A stretch of 64,000 nucleotides of DNA from Amycolatopsis taiwanensis DSM 45107 (GTDB lineage: Bacteria > Actinomycetota > Actinomycetes > Mycobacteriales > Pseudonocardiaceae), in assembly GCF_000519205.1 (NCBI RefSeq), contig NZ_KI912601.1, positions 92,571-156,570 of the forward strand. The letters are read 5' to 3'. The position numbers were made by a program, and so were the translations under genes. The notes below the pieces were generated by a model that worked only from the letters and a program-made list of their open reading frames with translations, had not been told where the DNA came from and did not search any database. Positions 1 to 9,849 of this stretch are shown here, piece after piece. Positions within the stretch are counted from its first letter, which is position 1. Each line of letters opens with the position of its first letter.

Positions 1-16
1 TGACCGGGCTCGCAGC

Positions 17-915
17 AGACTCGAAAAATTCCTGACGGAGTCAGAGTTTGGCCAGTCGGCGCCAGCAGATGATGCCGCAGGCCAGGCTGACGAAGGCTTC
101 GTGGATGTCATCGCGAATCTCCCAGCGGATGCGCAGCCGGCGGAACCAGTGCAACAGCGCGAAGCTTTGCTCGACCACCCACCGATGCACGCCCAATCCC
201 GAACCATGCTCGACGCCACGCCGGGCGATGACCGGAGTGATCCCGGCAGCTCGGACCTGCTTGCGGTACTTGTTGTGGTCATAGCCGCGGTCGGCGTAGA
301 TCGCATCCGGTCGCCGGCGTGGTCGTCCTCGCCGACCACGTACCGGCGGCATGGCCTCGATCAGAGGCATGAGCTGGGTGACGTCGTTACGGTTCCCGCC
401 GGTCAGCGACACCGCCAGTGGAATGCCGTGCCCTTTCGGTGATCAGATGGTGTTTCGAGCCTGTTCGGGCACGGTCGACCGGGCTCGGACCAGTTTTGGG
501 CCGCCTTTGAGGGCGCGTATGTGCGAGCCGTCGATCACCGCCTTGGACCAGTCCAGCGCGCCGGCGGCATGCAGTTCGGCCAGCAACGACTCGTGCAGAC
601 GCTGCCAGACTCCCGCCTGGTGCCAGTCGCGCAGGCGCCGCCAGCAGGTCATGCCGGAGCCGAAGCCCAGCTCCTGGGCAAGAACTCCCACGCGATGCCG
701 GTGTAGAGCACGAACAGGATACCCGACAGGACCTTCCGGTCGTCCAGACGCTTGCGGCCGGCGTGATCGGCGCGGCGTGGCACGACCGGCAACAACGGCT
801 CGATCCGCGCCCACAACTCGTCCGGCACGATCCACGGTGGCTGCTCGCCCTTCCTCACGCGCTGATCAACCCCCAAACGATCAATGCTATTCCTAGATCA
901 TTTTGTTAGGAGTCC
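17..915 (-). mobile_element. Decayed IS5-family insertion sequence
   Basis: A transposase pseudogene is flanked by short related ends. The left end reads agactcgaaaaattcc. The right end, read on the minus strand, starts ggactcctaacaaaatgatc. The shared part is essentially GACTC followed by an A-rich stretch, so the boundaries are approximate. No target-site duplication could be recognised. The right end lies inside the 3' end of the neighbouring OLD-family gene, whose last codons and stop come from the element. Confidence 0.6.
41..876 (-). pseudogene. IS5-family transposase, broken by three frameshifts
   Basis: The protein is readable in three frames that together give one IS5-type DDE transposase. 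The N-terminal part begins MGVDQRVRKGEQPPWIVPDE and reaches WEFLP near 677. The middle part runs from ELGFGSGMTCWRRL to AVIDGSHIRALKGGPK near 496. The C-terminal part begins GHGIPLAVSLTGGNRND and includes ADRGYDHNKYR and the RWVVEQSFALLHWFRRL block. The catalytic aspartates of IS5 transposases fall in VIDGSH and YADRGYD. Frame changes occur in three short runs: GGG near 677 and TTTT near 495 each look one base short, and TTT near 435 looks one base long. The gene is inactive as given, unless these are sequence errors. Confidence 0.85.
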
Positions 916-3340
916 TTAGGGCTTGCCACCCAGGGGGCGCCTCAACCTCGAAGGTTGTATCGATTTTAGTGCTGCTGCTTGCACCGTTTGTGGGGGCTGT
1001 GGTGGTTTCGGCAACATCGCCGAGTCGACCTTTCTCGGCCAAGCGCACTTGGGTGGGAAGCGTTTGGAGCTCGGCGAGGAAGTTTTCGTAGTCGGCAACC
1101 CGGCTGAGCGGATCGACGCTGAGCTCGTACGTGCGTCGCAGGCGAGCTATACCTGCACGGATGATGTCGCCGGCTTTGGTGTCGTCGGTAGCGGCTTCGA
1201 CGCGCTTGAGCATGGTGCTGGCTTTGTCGCGAACGCAGCCAGTCGGGTGATCTTCGGCGAACGCTTCGATGATCCGTTCGACACGTTGGTCACGGCGAGT
1301 GTCTTCTTCCCGCTCTCGAGCGAGGCGGAGTGTCTCCGCCAGCTTGTTGAGGAGGGCCTTGTAGTTCGCGTCGAGGGTATCCGCACCGTCGGGCGGGGTG
1401 TCGTCATGTTCGTGTTCGGCCAGATACGCGAGTAGTTCTTTTGCGAAGCCAGCTTTGCCAATGCGGGTGTCGAAGGCAGCGGTGAAGGCCCCGTCAATGG
1501 CGTCCCACATGGAGTAGTTCGAGCCGTTGATCCCGGCTTTGATTTCCTCGTCGACGAGCTTCAAGGTGTCGGTTTCGGGTAGCCCGAGAAGGTGTTGTGC
1601 GTAGCGTCGTGCAGCGATGCCGGCGAGATTGAGCGGTACGAGGTCTTCGGGCTCTTCGATGGTCACGCCTTCCTCGGCCTTGACGTGGGCCTCGGTGGCC
1701 CAATCGCCGATCATGACCACGAGGTCGTTGGATACCGTAGGGCGGCCCCTGGCTCCACCCTTCTTGATCTGTGCCTGGGCCTCCTTGCCGGCCTTGTCGC
1801 TGTCGAGGAGGACTGCGCACGCGGGCTTGAACTGGTCGCGGCCTCGGGCGAGGTAGAGCATGTAGGGAACGTTGGAGCCGCCTGGGACGAGGGTGACTTG
1901 GTTAAGGTCTAGACACTCAGACGGTGGCGTCCCAGCTCGTCGTAGGCGGGCGTTCATTCCTGCGAGGAGCACTTGATCGGAGATGCCTTCGATGAACAGG
2001 TTATCGCCGCCGATGAAGGCGGTCTCGGCGACGAAGGCTCCAAGTGAGGTGCGCAAAGGCTCATAGTGGTTCTGGGTCGCGTCCTTGACCAAGCGGGTGC
2101 CTTCGTCGCGGGTGCCCTTGTCGACGACTCGGACCCTATGTCCGGCGTTGCGGTTGACGAGAAACGGAGAGTGGGTGACGTAGACGACCTGATCCGTCCG
2201 GTCTGAATCTTCGGGGTGAGCGTGGTCTTCGAGTACGCGGAGGAGATCTTGTTGTCCGAGGGCGGATAGGTAGGCGTCGGGCTCATCCATGAGGAGCACT
2301 TCGGGCCGGTCGGTTGGCCGGTCGTGGGATCGCAGTTGGACGTAGTAGCTGAGGAAGTAGGTGAGTCCTCGGCTGCGTTCGGTGAAGGAGTAGTCGGTGC
2401 CAGTGCGGTCCCGGATAGTGAAAACGAGTTCGTGCTCGCGCGGAGAGACGCGCAGCTGGAAATCGGCGTCTTGGCTCCACCACCTCGAGATGTTGAGGTG
2501 ACGGGCGATGGACTTGTTCATCTCCTGAATCAGCCCATTGACCAGACCTTCGCGTTCGTCAGCAATCGCCTCGTGGAGCTCGGCGAAGCTGGACTCCTCG
2601 ATATGAGCGACCTTGGTCAACAGGAGTCGGCCGAGTTCTTGACGCTCGTGCTCGGCAGCATCGATCTCGTTCAGGATGGTGAACAGGGTTGCGGCTTGAG
2701 CTGTGATGGCTTCGGCGGTGTCGAGGCCTATGAGGGACGAGAGCAGCTTGACGCGCTTGCGACGGCTGGCTAGCGGGCCAGCCCTGTTCGCCAGGGCGGC
2801 TATAGAGACCGAGTCGGGCAGATCTACCTGTGTTTTGAGGTGGAACGCGTGAGGCAGGAGTCCCTCGACAGCAGCTCGCTGTTCGTCGCTGAGAGTGACC
2901 CGTTGTTCGTCGCTGTTAAGGACGTGCACGACTGTCGGCTCCGGTCTGAGCATCAGGAGCTGGCCGTTGGCGAGCAGCGGGACATCGGCGTCCGTAAGGG
3001 CGTCGACGTCTGCGTCGGCGAGTACGAACGTTGCCCCTACTTCCGGGAAGAGGCGCTGATCCCGCTCTACCGAGAACAGGGATGAGTACCGACAGAAGTC
3101 GCGCTTACGGAGTCCCTCGCCGGTCAGTACGATGTTAATAGCGTCAAGCAGGTGCGACTTCCCAGACTCGTTGGCGCCAACCACGGCGGTGATATCCGAT
3201 TCGAGCGGCACGCGGACGTGAGGTAACCAGCCATCAGGCGTGCTCTGCCAGTCCTTCTTCTCCGAGTTTGGATGGGCTTTGAGTTCGTAGTCGTAGTTGA
3301 ACGACTTGTAGAACCGGATCCAGACCTCGCGAATTCGCAT
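893..3340 (-). CDS. OLD-family ATPase with TOPRIM nuclease domain, 3' end replaced by IS
   Basis: The protein has 815 residues. The N-terminal ABC-type ATPase has Walker A GANESGKSHLL near residue 55, a SRGLTYFLSYY signature region and Walker B EVLLMDEPDAYLS followed by VVYVTHSPF. A TOPRIM-like half follows, with the conserved Glu in NLFIEGISDQVLL and an acidic pair in AVLLDSDKAGK. OLD-family nucleases of this build take part in antiphage defence, alone or with partners as in Gabija or retron systems. The start is the ATG of MRIREVWIRFYK, preceded by GGGAG. The last six codons (TPNKMI) and the stop lie within the terminal repeat of the adjacent IS, so the native C-terminus has been lost. No UvrD-like Gabija partner is adjacent. 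Confidence 0.85.
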   Translation of the reverse strand: MRIREVWIRFYKSFNYDYELKAHPNSEKKDWQSTPDGWLPHVRVPLESDITAVVGANESGKSHLLDAINIVLTGEGLRKRDFCRYSSLFSVERDQRLFPEVGATFVLADADVDALTDADVPLLANGQLLMLRPEPTVVHVLNSDEQRVTLSDEQRAAVEGLLPHAFHLKTQVDLPDSVSIAALANRAGPLASRRKRVKLLSSLIGLDTAEAITAQAATLFTILNEIDAAEHERQELGRLLLTKVAHIEESSFAELHEAIADEREGLVNGLIQEMNKSIARHLNISRWWSQDADFQLRVSPREHELVFTIRDRTGTDYSFTERSRGLTYFLSYYVQLRSHDRPTDRPEVLLMDEPDAYLSALGQQDLLRVLEDHAHPEDSDRTDQVVYVTHSPFLVNRNAGHRVRVVDKGTRDEGTRLVKDATQNHYEPLRTSLGAFVAETAFIGGDNLFIEGISDQVLLAGMNARLRRAGTPPSECLDLNQVTLVPGGSNVPYMLYLARGRDQFKPACAVLLDSDKAGKEAQAQIKKGGARGRPTVSNDLVVMIGDWATEAHVKAEEGVTIEEPEDLVPLNLAGIAARRYAQHLLGLPETDTLKLVDEEIKAGINGSNYSMWDAIDGAFTAAFDTRIGKAGFAKELLAYLAEHEHDDTPPDGADTLDANYKALLNKLAETLRLAREREEDTRRDQRVERIIEAFAEDHPTGCVRDKASTMLKRVEAATDDTKAGDIIRAGIARLRRTYELSVDPLSRVADYENFLAELQTLPTQVRLAEKGRLGDVAETTTAPTNGASSSTKIDTTFEVEAPPGWQALRTPNKMI

Positions 3341-3832
3341 TTCAGGGCTCCCACGCCTCGGAAGGTTCGTGCAGCTGAGTAAATCACGTTGGACCGACAG
3401 ATCATCTAGTAGGCGCGGTGAGATCACGGCCGACATCAACCCGCTGGTGGGAACGGTGCGAGCGATACACCCACAGTGCGCTGGTTGGACTGTCAGCCAT
3501 GCTCAGACGTTCTCACCGGCCGCCCAAACTCTCTGCACCGAATCTCGGGTGCCGCACATCTCAGCGAATCGAAGGATCACACCGCCACCTGATCTATCGC
3601 TCTCCCCCTGCCGGACCGATGGGTTCGGGCGAGGGGCGCAAGATGCTCGGTCAGCGGCAGCCCCCCGGTCATGCTGTGCCCTGGCGCGCAAGGACGCCAC
3701 CGGCCAGGCTACCGGATCGACGATCTATACACCGGCGATCTCGTTTGACGCGCCCTCCCTGCCGCGGTTGACATCCCACACGTCCCGGCTCAGGACAGAA
3801 GAACACAGGATTCTTCGGCCTTGGAGGTCGTC
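3341..3832. other. Intergenic region between OLD-family gene and integrase remnant
   Basis: This stretch of about 490 bases separates two divergent genes. It should hold the promoter of the OLD-family gene and, on the right, the ribosome-binding site GGAGG (3823-3827) of the integrase remnant. I found no convincing gene, tRNA or attachment-site repeat in it. Confidence 0.4.
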
Positions 3833-5213
3833 ATGGCGTGGATGGAGCAATCAGGGAAAGAGTCGTGGCGGGTGCGCTGGCACGCGCCAGGGAACACCGA
3901 CTCGGTCGGCGGGTTCCGCAGTCAAGGCGACGCCCGCGCCTATGTCGCCGACATGGCCGCCGATCGGCGACGCGGCGCCTGGATCAACCCCGCCGCCGGG
4001 CGCATCACACTCGCGGAATGGGTCGCACGATGGCTGCCCGCCATCGACCTCGACGAGCGCACCGTCGAGACCTACCACAGTCGGCTGCGCTGCCATCTCC
4101 TGCCCCGCTTCGGCGCCACCCCACTCGCCGAAATCACCGCACTCGACGTCACCCTATGAACGAAGACCGCGCCGAGCGCTACGCGCCCACTACAGTGTCC
4201 AGCCTGATCAACCTGCTCTCCATGATCCTCACCGACGCCGCCGACCAACATCTCATCGCGGCCAACCGCGTCCACAAGCGCCGCCGCCGCGGACGGCGCT
4301 CCCGCCGAATCACCCGCGAAAAGATCTGGGCCACCCCGGAACAGGTCGTCCGCATCGCCGAACAAGCTGGCATGCTCGGCGGCCGAGTCGCCTACCTGCT
4401 GATCATCACCGCTGCCTGGACCGGCTGCCGCTGGGGCGAACTCGTCGGCCTGCACCGCAGCCAACTTGACCTCGACCACAGTGTGCTCACCATCGACCCC
4501 TTCCTCGGGGCAATGCACGACTGCGGACACCGCCGCTGGCTCGGCCCGCCCAAAACACCCTCCGCCGCCCGCCGCATCACCCTGCCACCGTTCCTGGTCG
4601 AGCTACTCCGGCAGCACCTCGACGCGCATCCGTTCGAGTTCGTGTTCACCACCCCGTCCGGCACCTGGCTATGGCGATCCACCTTCATCCGCCGCACCTT
4701 CCGCCCCGCCGCCGACGGCAAACCCGGCACCGACCTAACGGCCGGGCGGCGCGGACTCACATTCCATGGGCTGCGACACAGCCACAAGACCTGGCTCATC
4801 GCCGACCAAATCCCCGAGATCGCCCAAGCCCGCCGACTCGGGCACCCTGGACAACCGCATCGTCGAGACCTACAGCCACGTCGCCCCCGAAGTCGAACAC
4901 CAATTCCTCACCGCACTCGAAGCTCACTGGCACACCGCCACCCACCACGACCCGCCACCCGCACCCGAACCCACCAGCCCGACCGAACCGCCACTCGCTG
5001 CGGTTGTCCCCCTCTTCGCCGGCACTCGGGACACCATCGCCGCACGCCGGAAACCCCGACGCGCGCAACACAAACAGGCACGCGGCCCCGCCAGGTCGCC
5101 CGGCTTCGCGCCAGAAACGCCCCACCCGAGGCAGCCAGGTCATTGCGCTAGCGATCTTCAGAGATCAACACATGAAACAAGAAAAGCCCGTCCAACCAGC
5201 CGAAACAGCATGA
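3833..5213 (+). pseudogene. Tyrosine recombinase / phage-type integrase, frameshifted
   Basis: The start is ATG of MAWMEQSGKESWRVRW, with GGAGG six bases upstream. The first frame carries the Arm-type N-terminus and the SAM-like core-binding domain (TLAEWVARWLPAIDLDERTV), ending at a premature stop near 4159. The second frame carries the catalytic domain: arginine in TAAWTGCRWGELVGL and the HxxR box in LTFHGLRHSHKTWL. Near 4842 it shifts again to a frame with the nucleophile region LDNRIVETYSHVAPEVEHQF. A third shift near 5120 leads to the apparent C-terminus ending at 5213. All catalytic boxes can be traced, so this is a recently inactivated integrase, probably from the element that brought in the flanking defence genes. 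The exact frameshift bases are inferred from protein continuity. Confidence 0.85.
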
Positions 5214-5756
5214 TCGCCCCGGAAGGCCCGACCGTGAGCAGCGTGAACCGCCCCGCACCTGAGCCGGTCATCGAGGCCATGGCTATCCAGGCGCCTCATG
5301 GCAAGACGCGGTCAGAACTCCGCGGCGCCGTTGATCGGCCGCTGACGGATCGAGGAGAGTGGTTGGGACCGAGATGCTATCGACCTGGTCGAACTAGGCT
5401 TCATCGAGTTCAACGGGGATCGGATCGGCCAATTCAGTTTCGGGCGGGAGAACTCCCGAACGGCCAAGCAGGGTGGCTGATTCGCGCGCCTCGCCTAGAT
5501 TTACCACGACACCGAGCCGACATCGATTTGGTCGAGCTCGCGATCCAGCGGGCCGCGAGCCCATGCGAGCCGCTGAACAGCAGTAACAGCAAGCACATCC
5601 CGATCGCGAACTGACCGCCACCCTGAGCACCATCGAGAACTTACTGATCGGCATCCCCCTCGGGACAAAGGCTCAGATTCCGGCGGCCGGCCCCTCACCC
5701 GCTGGGAATCCGACGAGTTCTCAGGCACGGAATAGCCCTGGACTATGGGACTGGGG
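5210..5756 (+). other. Degenerate coding remnants, no intact gene
   Basis: Directly after the integrase remnant a possible ATG (overlapping its stop) opens a short reading frame, which gives way in another frame to DAIDLVELGFIEFNGDRIGQ (about 5370-5440) and then stops. That stretch looks like a real but truncated protein of a family I cannot name. The remainder up to the end of the convergent hsdR gene at 5757 shows no intact gene. Confidence 0.35.
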
Positions 5757-8684
5757 TCAGTAGTACTCTCGAATATAGGCGAGGGCGCGTTCGAAGACAT
5801 CGTTGTCGCGGATCTTGAACTTGATGTAGAGGGTTTTGCGGAGGGCCTGCTGGACCAGGCGGCGACCGTCGCGGGTGTCCTGCCACCCGTCGAAACGGAC
5901 GGTGCGGACGATGTTGTCGACCTCGTTGACCACGTTCTCGACGATGATCGGGGTGTCGTCACCTTTGAGGGACTCGAACAGGTCGGTAAGGGCGGCCTTG
6001 CCTTGTTCCTCGCGAGGAACCTCGGCGGCTGCCTTTTCCGCGGCGACGGTGTCGCGGGCAAGTTGGAAAAGTTCCTTGAGGAATTCAAGGCTTGCCTGTT
6101 GGGCGTGAGCGTACTTCTCGCGGAGCGCGTTGAGGCGTTTGCCGAGTTCGACGAAGACCGGGTTGCCGACGTGTTTGGCGATCCGGGCGGTTATCCATTT
6201 TTCCACCTCGACCGGATCGACGTCGGTTCGTTTACCGGTCATCAGGTCTTCTATGATCGTCGCGTCAAGGACGATGGTGTCCAGGTCGGTGCGCGGGACC
6301 TCGACAGTAACGTGCTCGTTAATCAGTTCCAAGGTCTTGGCCCCGAGAGTGTGCCAGACCAGGCGGCCGGTGACGTCTGTTGGGCGGACGGACTCGTAGA
6401 CGCTGGTGAGCCAGCGGTAGTCGTCCTCGTGGTCGCGCAGGATCGGGTCGGGACTGAGCGTCTCCCACAGCTGCGCGACGACGCTGTACGCGGCGGCGAA
6501 GGCGTCCTTGGCCTCGTCGCCGGCTATCGCGGTCTGCGCTTGGATGAGGCCCTCGTAGCCGCCGACGGTACGGTCGACGCCAGGGAAGAACGCCAGCGCC
6601 GCCTCGATCGCCGGTTCCAGTTGGGCGCGGAGCACGGCGATGTTGCTGATGACCTGCTGCACGCTCTTGTCATCGAACGCCATCGCCTTCGCCACGTCGT
6701 CGAAGATGCCGAGGTAGTCGACGATCAGGCCGTGCGTCTTGTGCGGTGGGTAGACCCGGTTCGTGCGGGTGATCGCCTGCAGCAGGTTGTGCTGCTTGAG
6801 CGGTTTGTCGAGGTACTGCGCGTACAGGATCGGCGCGTCGAAACCGGTTAGGAGCTTGGCCGTGACGATGAGGATCTTGAGCGGGTCAGCCGGGTCGTTG
6901 AACCGGGCGGTGATCCGTTCGAGCTGCTCGCGGTCCGGGGTGTACTTCTCCCGCCATTCCTGTGGATCGCGGGCGTCGCGGCTCATCACCACGGTCGAGA
7001 TGTCTGGGCCAAGCAGCTTGTCCAGCTCTTTCTTGTAGGCGACGCAGGTCGGTTTGTCGTACACGACGACCTGCGCCTTGAGCCCCTGCGGCTCGACCTT
7101 GGCACGGAAATGCTCGGCAATGTCAGCAGCGATCTTGCTAATCCGCGAGTCGGTTTTGATCAGAGTCTCGATGGAGGCTGCTCTGCGCGACAGCGTGATC
7201 TTGTCTGACTCGGTGAGCTCGTGCCGGTCGGCCAACTCCGCGAACGCCGCGTTGATTGCGTCCTCGTCGAGGTGTATCTCGGACAGCCGCGGCTCGAAGT
7301 GCAGAGGCAGTGTCGCACCGTCGCGGATGGAGTCGGAGAATGTGTACCGCGACAGGTAGCCACCGTCATCGGAGGCAGAGCCGAACCAGAGGAACGTGTT
7401 ACGGTCGCGCCGGTTGATCGGCGTGCCGGTGAGCCCGAAAAGAAACGCGTTGGGCAGCGCGGCCCGCATCTTGCGACCGAAGTCGCCTTCCTGAGAGCGG
7501 TGCGCCTCGTCCACCATCAGGATGATGTTGTCCCGAGCGTCGAGCACGCCCGGCGCCTCGCCGAACTTGTGCACAGTCGTGATGATCACCTTACGGGCAC
7601 CGACACGGAGCAGTTCCTGCAGTTCCTTGCGGCTGTCGGTGGAGACGAGGTTGGGCACGTCGGAGGCGTTGAACGTGACGGTGATTTGCGTGTCCAGGTC
7701 GATCCGGTCGACCACGATCAACACGGTCGGGTTGGTCAGCCCGGCGGTCGCCCGCAGCTTCAACGCCGTGAATACCATCAGCAGCGACTTGCCCGAGCCC
7801 TGGAAATGCCAGATCAGCCCTTGCTTGACCCGGCCGTGCAGCACCCGCTCGACGATCAGGTTGGTCGCTTGGAACTGCTGGAACCGGGCAATAATCTTGA
7901 TCTTGCGGTGGTTCTTGTCGGTGGCGAACACAGTGAAGTACCGCAGGAACTCCAGCACCGCCGCCGGGTTGAGCACCCCGTCAACGGCCTCGCGCACCGT
8001 CGCCAACTCGGCGGACGCTGACGCGGACTCATCACGCCACGGCCCCCACAGCGCCACCGGCATGCCGACCGACCCGTAGCGGAAGTCTTTCCCCTCAGTA
8101 GCGAAGTTCAACACGTTCGGCACAAAGAACGCCGGCACGTTGACCTCGTAGTCCTCGCTGATCTGCGCCGCCGCGTCAATCCACGAGTACGCCGGCCGCA
8201 CCGGCGACTTCGCCTCCCCCACTACGACCGGAAACCCGTTACACCACAACACAATGTCGAACCGCCGCTCCACTCGACCAATACCGAAGGTGACCTCGGT
8301 GGAAACGATCCACTGGTTGGCGCTCGCATCGGCCCCGTTCTCGAAGTCGATCAGCTGCACCGTGGTGTGCTCACCCTGCGGTCCAAACGGCATCGACTTC
8401 TGCCCGGTCAACCAGGCGGCAAACTCTTCATTAGCCACCACCGGATGCGGTGACCCCCGCGCGGACAGGATGATTGCCCGAAGCTGATAGACGACCTCAT
8501 CTGCTAGTCGCGGATCAACCTCGATCTCCGGATTCAGCCGGATCAGAGCCTCTTTGACCTGAGCTTCCAGCAAGACATCGTCCCGCCGACGCGGAAGGTC
8601 GCTCCCGGGGACGAAATGAACACCCTTAGCTTCAATTATATTGCGGACGAAATCACGGATTGTGTTAGCCTCGTTAAAGATCAC
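5757..8684 (-). CDS. hsdR: Type I restriction endonuclease subunit HsdR, nuclease motif intact
   Basis: The motor and endonuclease subunit of a type I restriction-modification complex, 975 residues. The PD-(D/E)xK nuclease is complete: RRFDIVLW (Asp at about 143) and VVVGEAKSP (Glu 157, Lys 159), followed by the conserved Gln in WIDAAAQI. The SF2 translocase has Walker A FQGSGKSLLMVF, VDEAHRSQEGD and LTGTPINRRDRNT, then LLTGFDAPILYAQYLDKPL and AITRTNRVYPP. The C-terminal helical domain binds the methylase core. I chose GTG at 8684 because it follows GGGG by six bases and overlaps the end of hsdS by 11 nt; a longer upstream frame would read antisense through hsdS. It is the last gene of a leftward operon. 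Confidence 0.93.
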   Translation of the reverse strand: MIFNEANTIRDFVRNIIEAKGVHFVPGSDLPRRRDDVLLEAQVKEALIRLNPEIEVDPRLADEVVYQLRAIILSARGSPHPVVANEEFAAWLTGQKSMPFGPQGEHTTVQLIDFENGADASANQWIVSTEVTFGIGRVERRFDIVLWCNGFPVVVGEAKSPVRPAYSWIDAAAQISEDYEVNVPAFFVPNVLNFATEGKDFRYGSVGMPVALWGPWRDESASASAELATVREAVDGVLNPAAVLEFLRYFTVFATDKNHRKIKIIARFQQFQATNLIVERVLHGRVKQGLIWHFQGSGKSLLMVFTALKLRATAGLTNPTVLIVVDRIDLDTQITVTFNASDVPNLVSTDSRKELQELLRVGARKVIITTVHKFGEAPGVLDARDNIILMVDEAHRSQEGDFGRKMRAALPNAFLFGLTGTPINRRDRNTFLWFGSASDDGGYLSRYTFSDSIRDGATLPLHFEPRLSEIHLDEDAINAAFAELADRHELTESDKITLSRRAASIETLIKTDSRISKIAADIAEHFRAKVEPQGLKAQVVVYDKPTCVAYKKELDKLLGPDISTVVMSRDARDPQEWREKYTPDREQLERITARFNDPADPLKILIVTAKLLTGFDAPILYAQYLDKPLKQHNLLQAITRTNRVYPPHKTHGLIVDYLGIFDDVAKAMAFDDKSVQQVISNIAVLRAQLEPAIEAALAFFPGVDRTVGGYEGLIQAQTAIAGDEAKDAFAAAYSVVAQLWETLSPDPILRDHEDDYRWLTSVYESVRPTDVTGRLVWHTLGAKTLELINEHVTVEVPRTDLDTIVLDATIIEDLMTGKRTDVDPVEVEKWITARIAKHVGNPVFVELGKRLNALREKYAHAQQASLEFLKELFQLARDTVAAEKAAAEVPREEQGKAALTDLFESLKGDDTPIIVENVVNEVDNIVRTVRFDGWQDTRDGRRLVQQALRKTLYIKFKIRDNDVFERALAYIREYY

Positions 8685-9849
8685 TCGCGACCCCAAAGAT
8701 GGCTGCCAAGATCGATGAGCGAAGCAGTCGTACAGAGCGAATTTCCGCGGTTGAAGAAATAATCGCCGAAGACCATGCTGCAGCCTTGGAAATAAGAGCC
8801 CGCTGAACAGCAAGATCGGGAGTAGGGAACGGATAGTCCTCAATATGCCGCCAGTGCATATGCTTAACCTTTGATCCTTCACTCCGCCGTGCAACCCAAT
8901 CTGTGAATTCCAAAGACCGCAAAACAAGAAACAAAAAGTCATAATCCACATCAACCGATTTCGATCGAATGCGACCAATTCTTTGATTAAGAAAGGCCTT
9001 GTCATGCATTCGACAGACTCGCCCCAAGAAGCGATCCTCCAGCGACTGAGCGGTCATGTTGATCACAAGATCTCCCGGCTCCAGTATCCAGGGTGAGAAG
9101 TTCAATGCGAAAGACTCAGGAATCCGCACAGAAGACATCGACCAACTCGTTACCCCATTCGGGGCCATATCACCGGGGCGAAGCAAAGGAAATTCCCCCT
9201 CGCCATAAAGCTCGCTCGGGACCGGACGACCACTTTGAAGCTCAATGAGCTCCCCTAGTAGACGTCTGGGAAAGTTGGCAATCTGTTCCGCAATCCAGGT
9301 GTCATAGCTGGGGGCCAGCGTCGAAGCTAGATGTGTGAGGTGTGTCCGGTGACGCTCTGCCGCCCAAAGGAGATCTGCGAGGCGTTTTTGTTCATCGATA
9401 GGCGGGAGGTCGAACTTATAGTTGGAGAGGTCTCTCCAGTTAGTTCGGGGGGAGAGTGATCCTGCCGATGTGCCTAGTGCGTGGTCGTAGAAACCGTCGC
9501 TTTGGACAAGGAACGGCAGCAACTCAGGTAGGAGTTGATTCTTGTCGGCTTCGAAGACGAGGATGTCGCCGGAGATTATTGCGTCGAACTCGGCGTAAGC
9601 GGCTTTGCGTTGGTAGGCACGGCGTTTGCCGAACAGAGTTTGGCCGGGTTTCACACGGCGAGTGAACGTGGTGCCGTCGGCGCCGTTGCCCCAGCGGCTG
9701 ATGCTGACTTCACTGGGGTCAAGGTGTTCCATGGCGATAACTCGGTTGATACCGGCGGCTTCAGGGTCCTTGACAGTTACGTTGAGGTTCTTGACTACGT
9801 CGCCGAAGGCGACGCGCTTCCAGCTGGTCTTGTCCAGGTTGAGGCTCAT
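8674..9849 (-). CDS. hsdS: Type I restriction specificity subunit HsdS
   Basis: The DNA-recognition subunit, 391 residues, with two target-recognition domains each followed by a helical spacer. The first half begins WKRVAFGDVVKNLNV and ends in the conserved LPPIDEQKRLADLLWAAERHR. The second half begins RRLLGELIELQSGRPVPSEL and ends PFPTPDLAVQRALISKAAAW. The ATG overlaps the stop of the second hsdM (ATGA), so synthesis is probably coupled. The second half is clearly AT-richer than its neighbours (23 G+C of 60 bases at 8941-9000), as expected for recently acquired recognition domains. It is the only specificity subunit in an operon with two hsdM and two hsdR genes. Confidence 0.92.
   Translation of the reverse strand: MSLNLDKTSWKRVAFGDVVKNLNVTVKDPEAAGINRVIAMEHLDPSEVSISRWGNGADGTTFTRRVKPGQTLFGKRRAYQRKAAYAEFDAIISGDILVFEADKNQLLPELLPFLVQSDGFYDHALGTSAGSLSPRTNWRDLSNYKFDLPPIDEQKRLADLLWAAERHRTHLTHLASTLAPSYDTWIAEQIANFPRRLLGELIELQSGRPVPSELYGEGEFPLLRPGDMAPNGVTSWSMSSVRIPESFALNFSPWILEPGDLVINMTAQSLEDRFLGRVCRMHDKAFLNQRIGRIRSKSVDVDYDFLFLVLRSLEFTDWVARRSEGSKVKHMHWRHIEDYPFPTPDLAVQRALISKAAAWSSAIISSTAEIRSVRLLRSSILAAIFGVASDL

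Noticed and set aside
893-3340. Gabija-like system for the OLD-family gene
   Set aside because: No UvrD-like helicase gene is adjacent; the neighbours are an IS and an integrase remnant.
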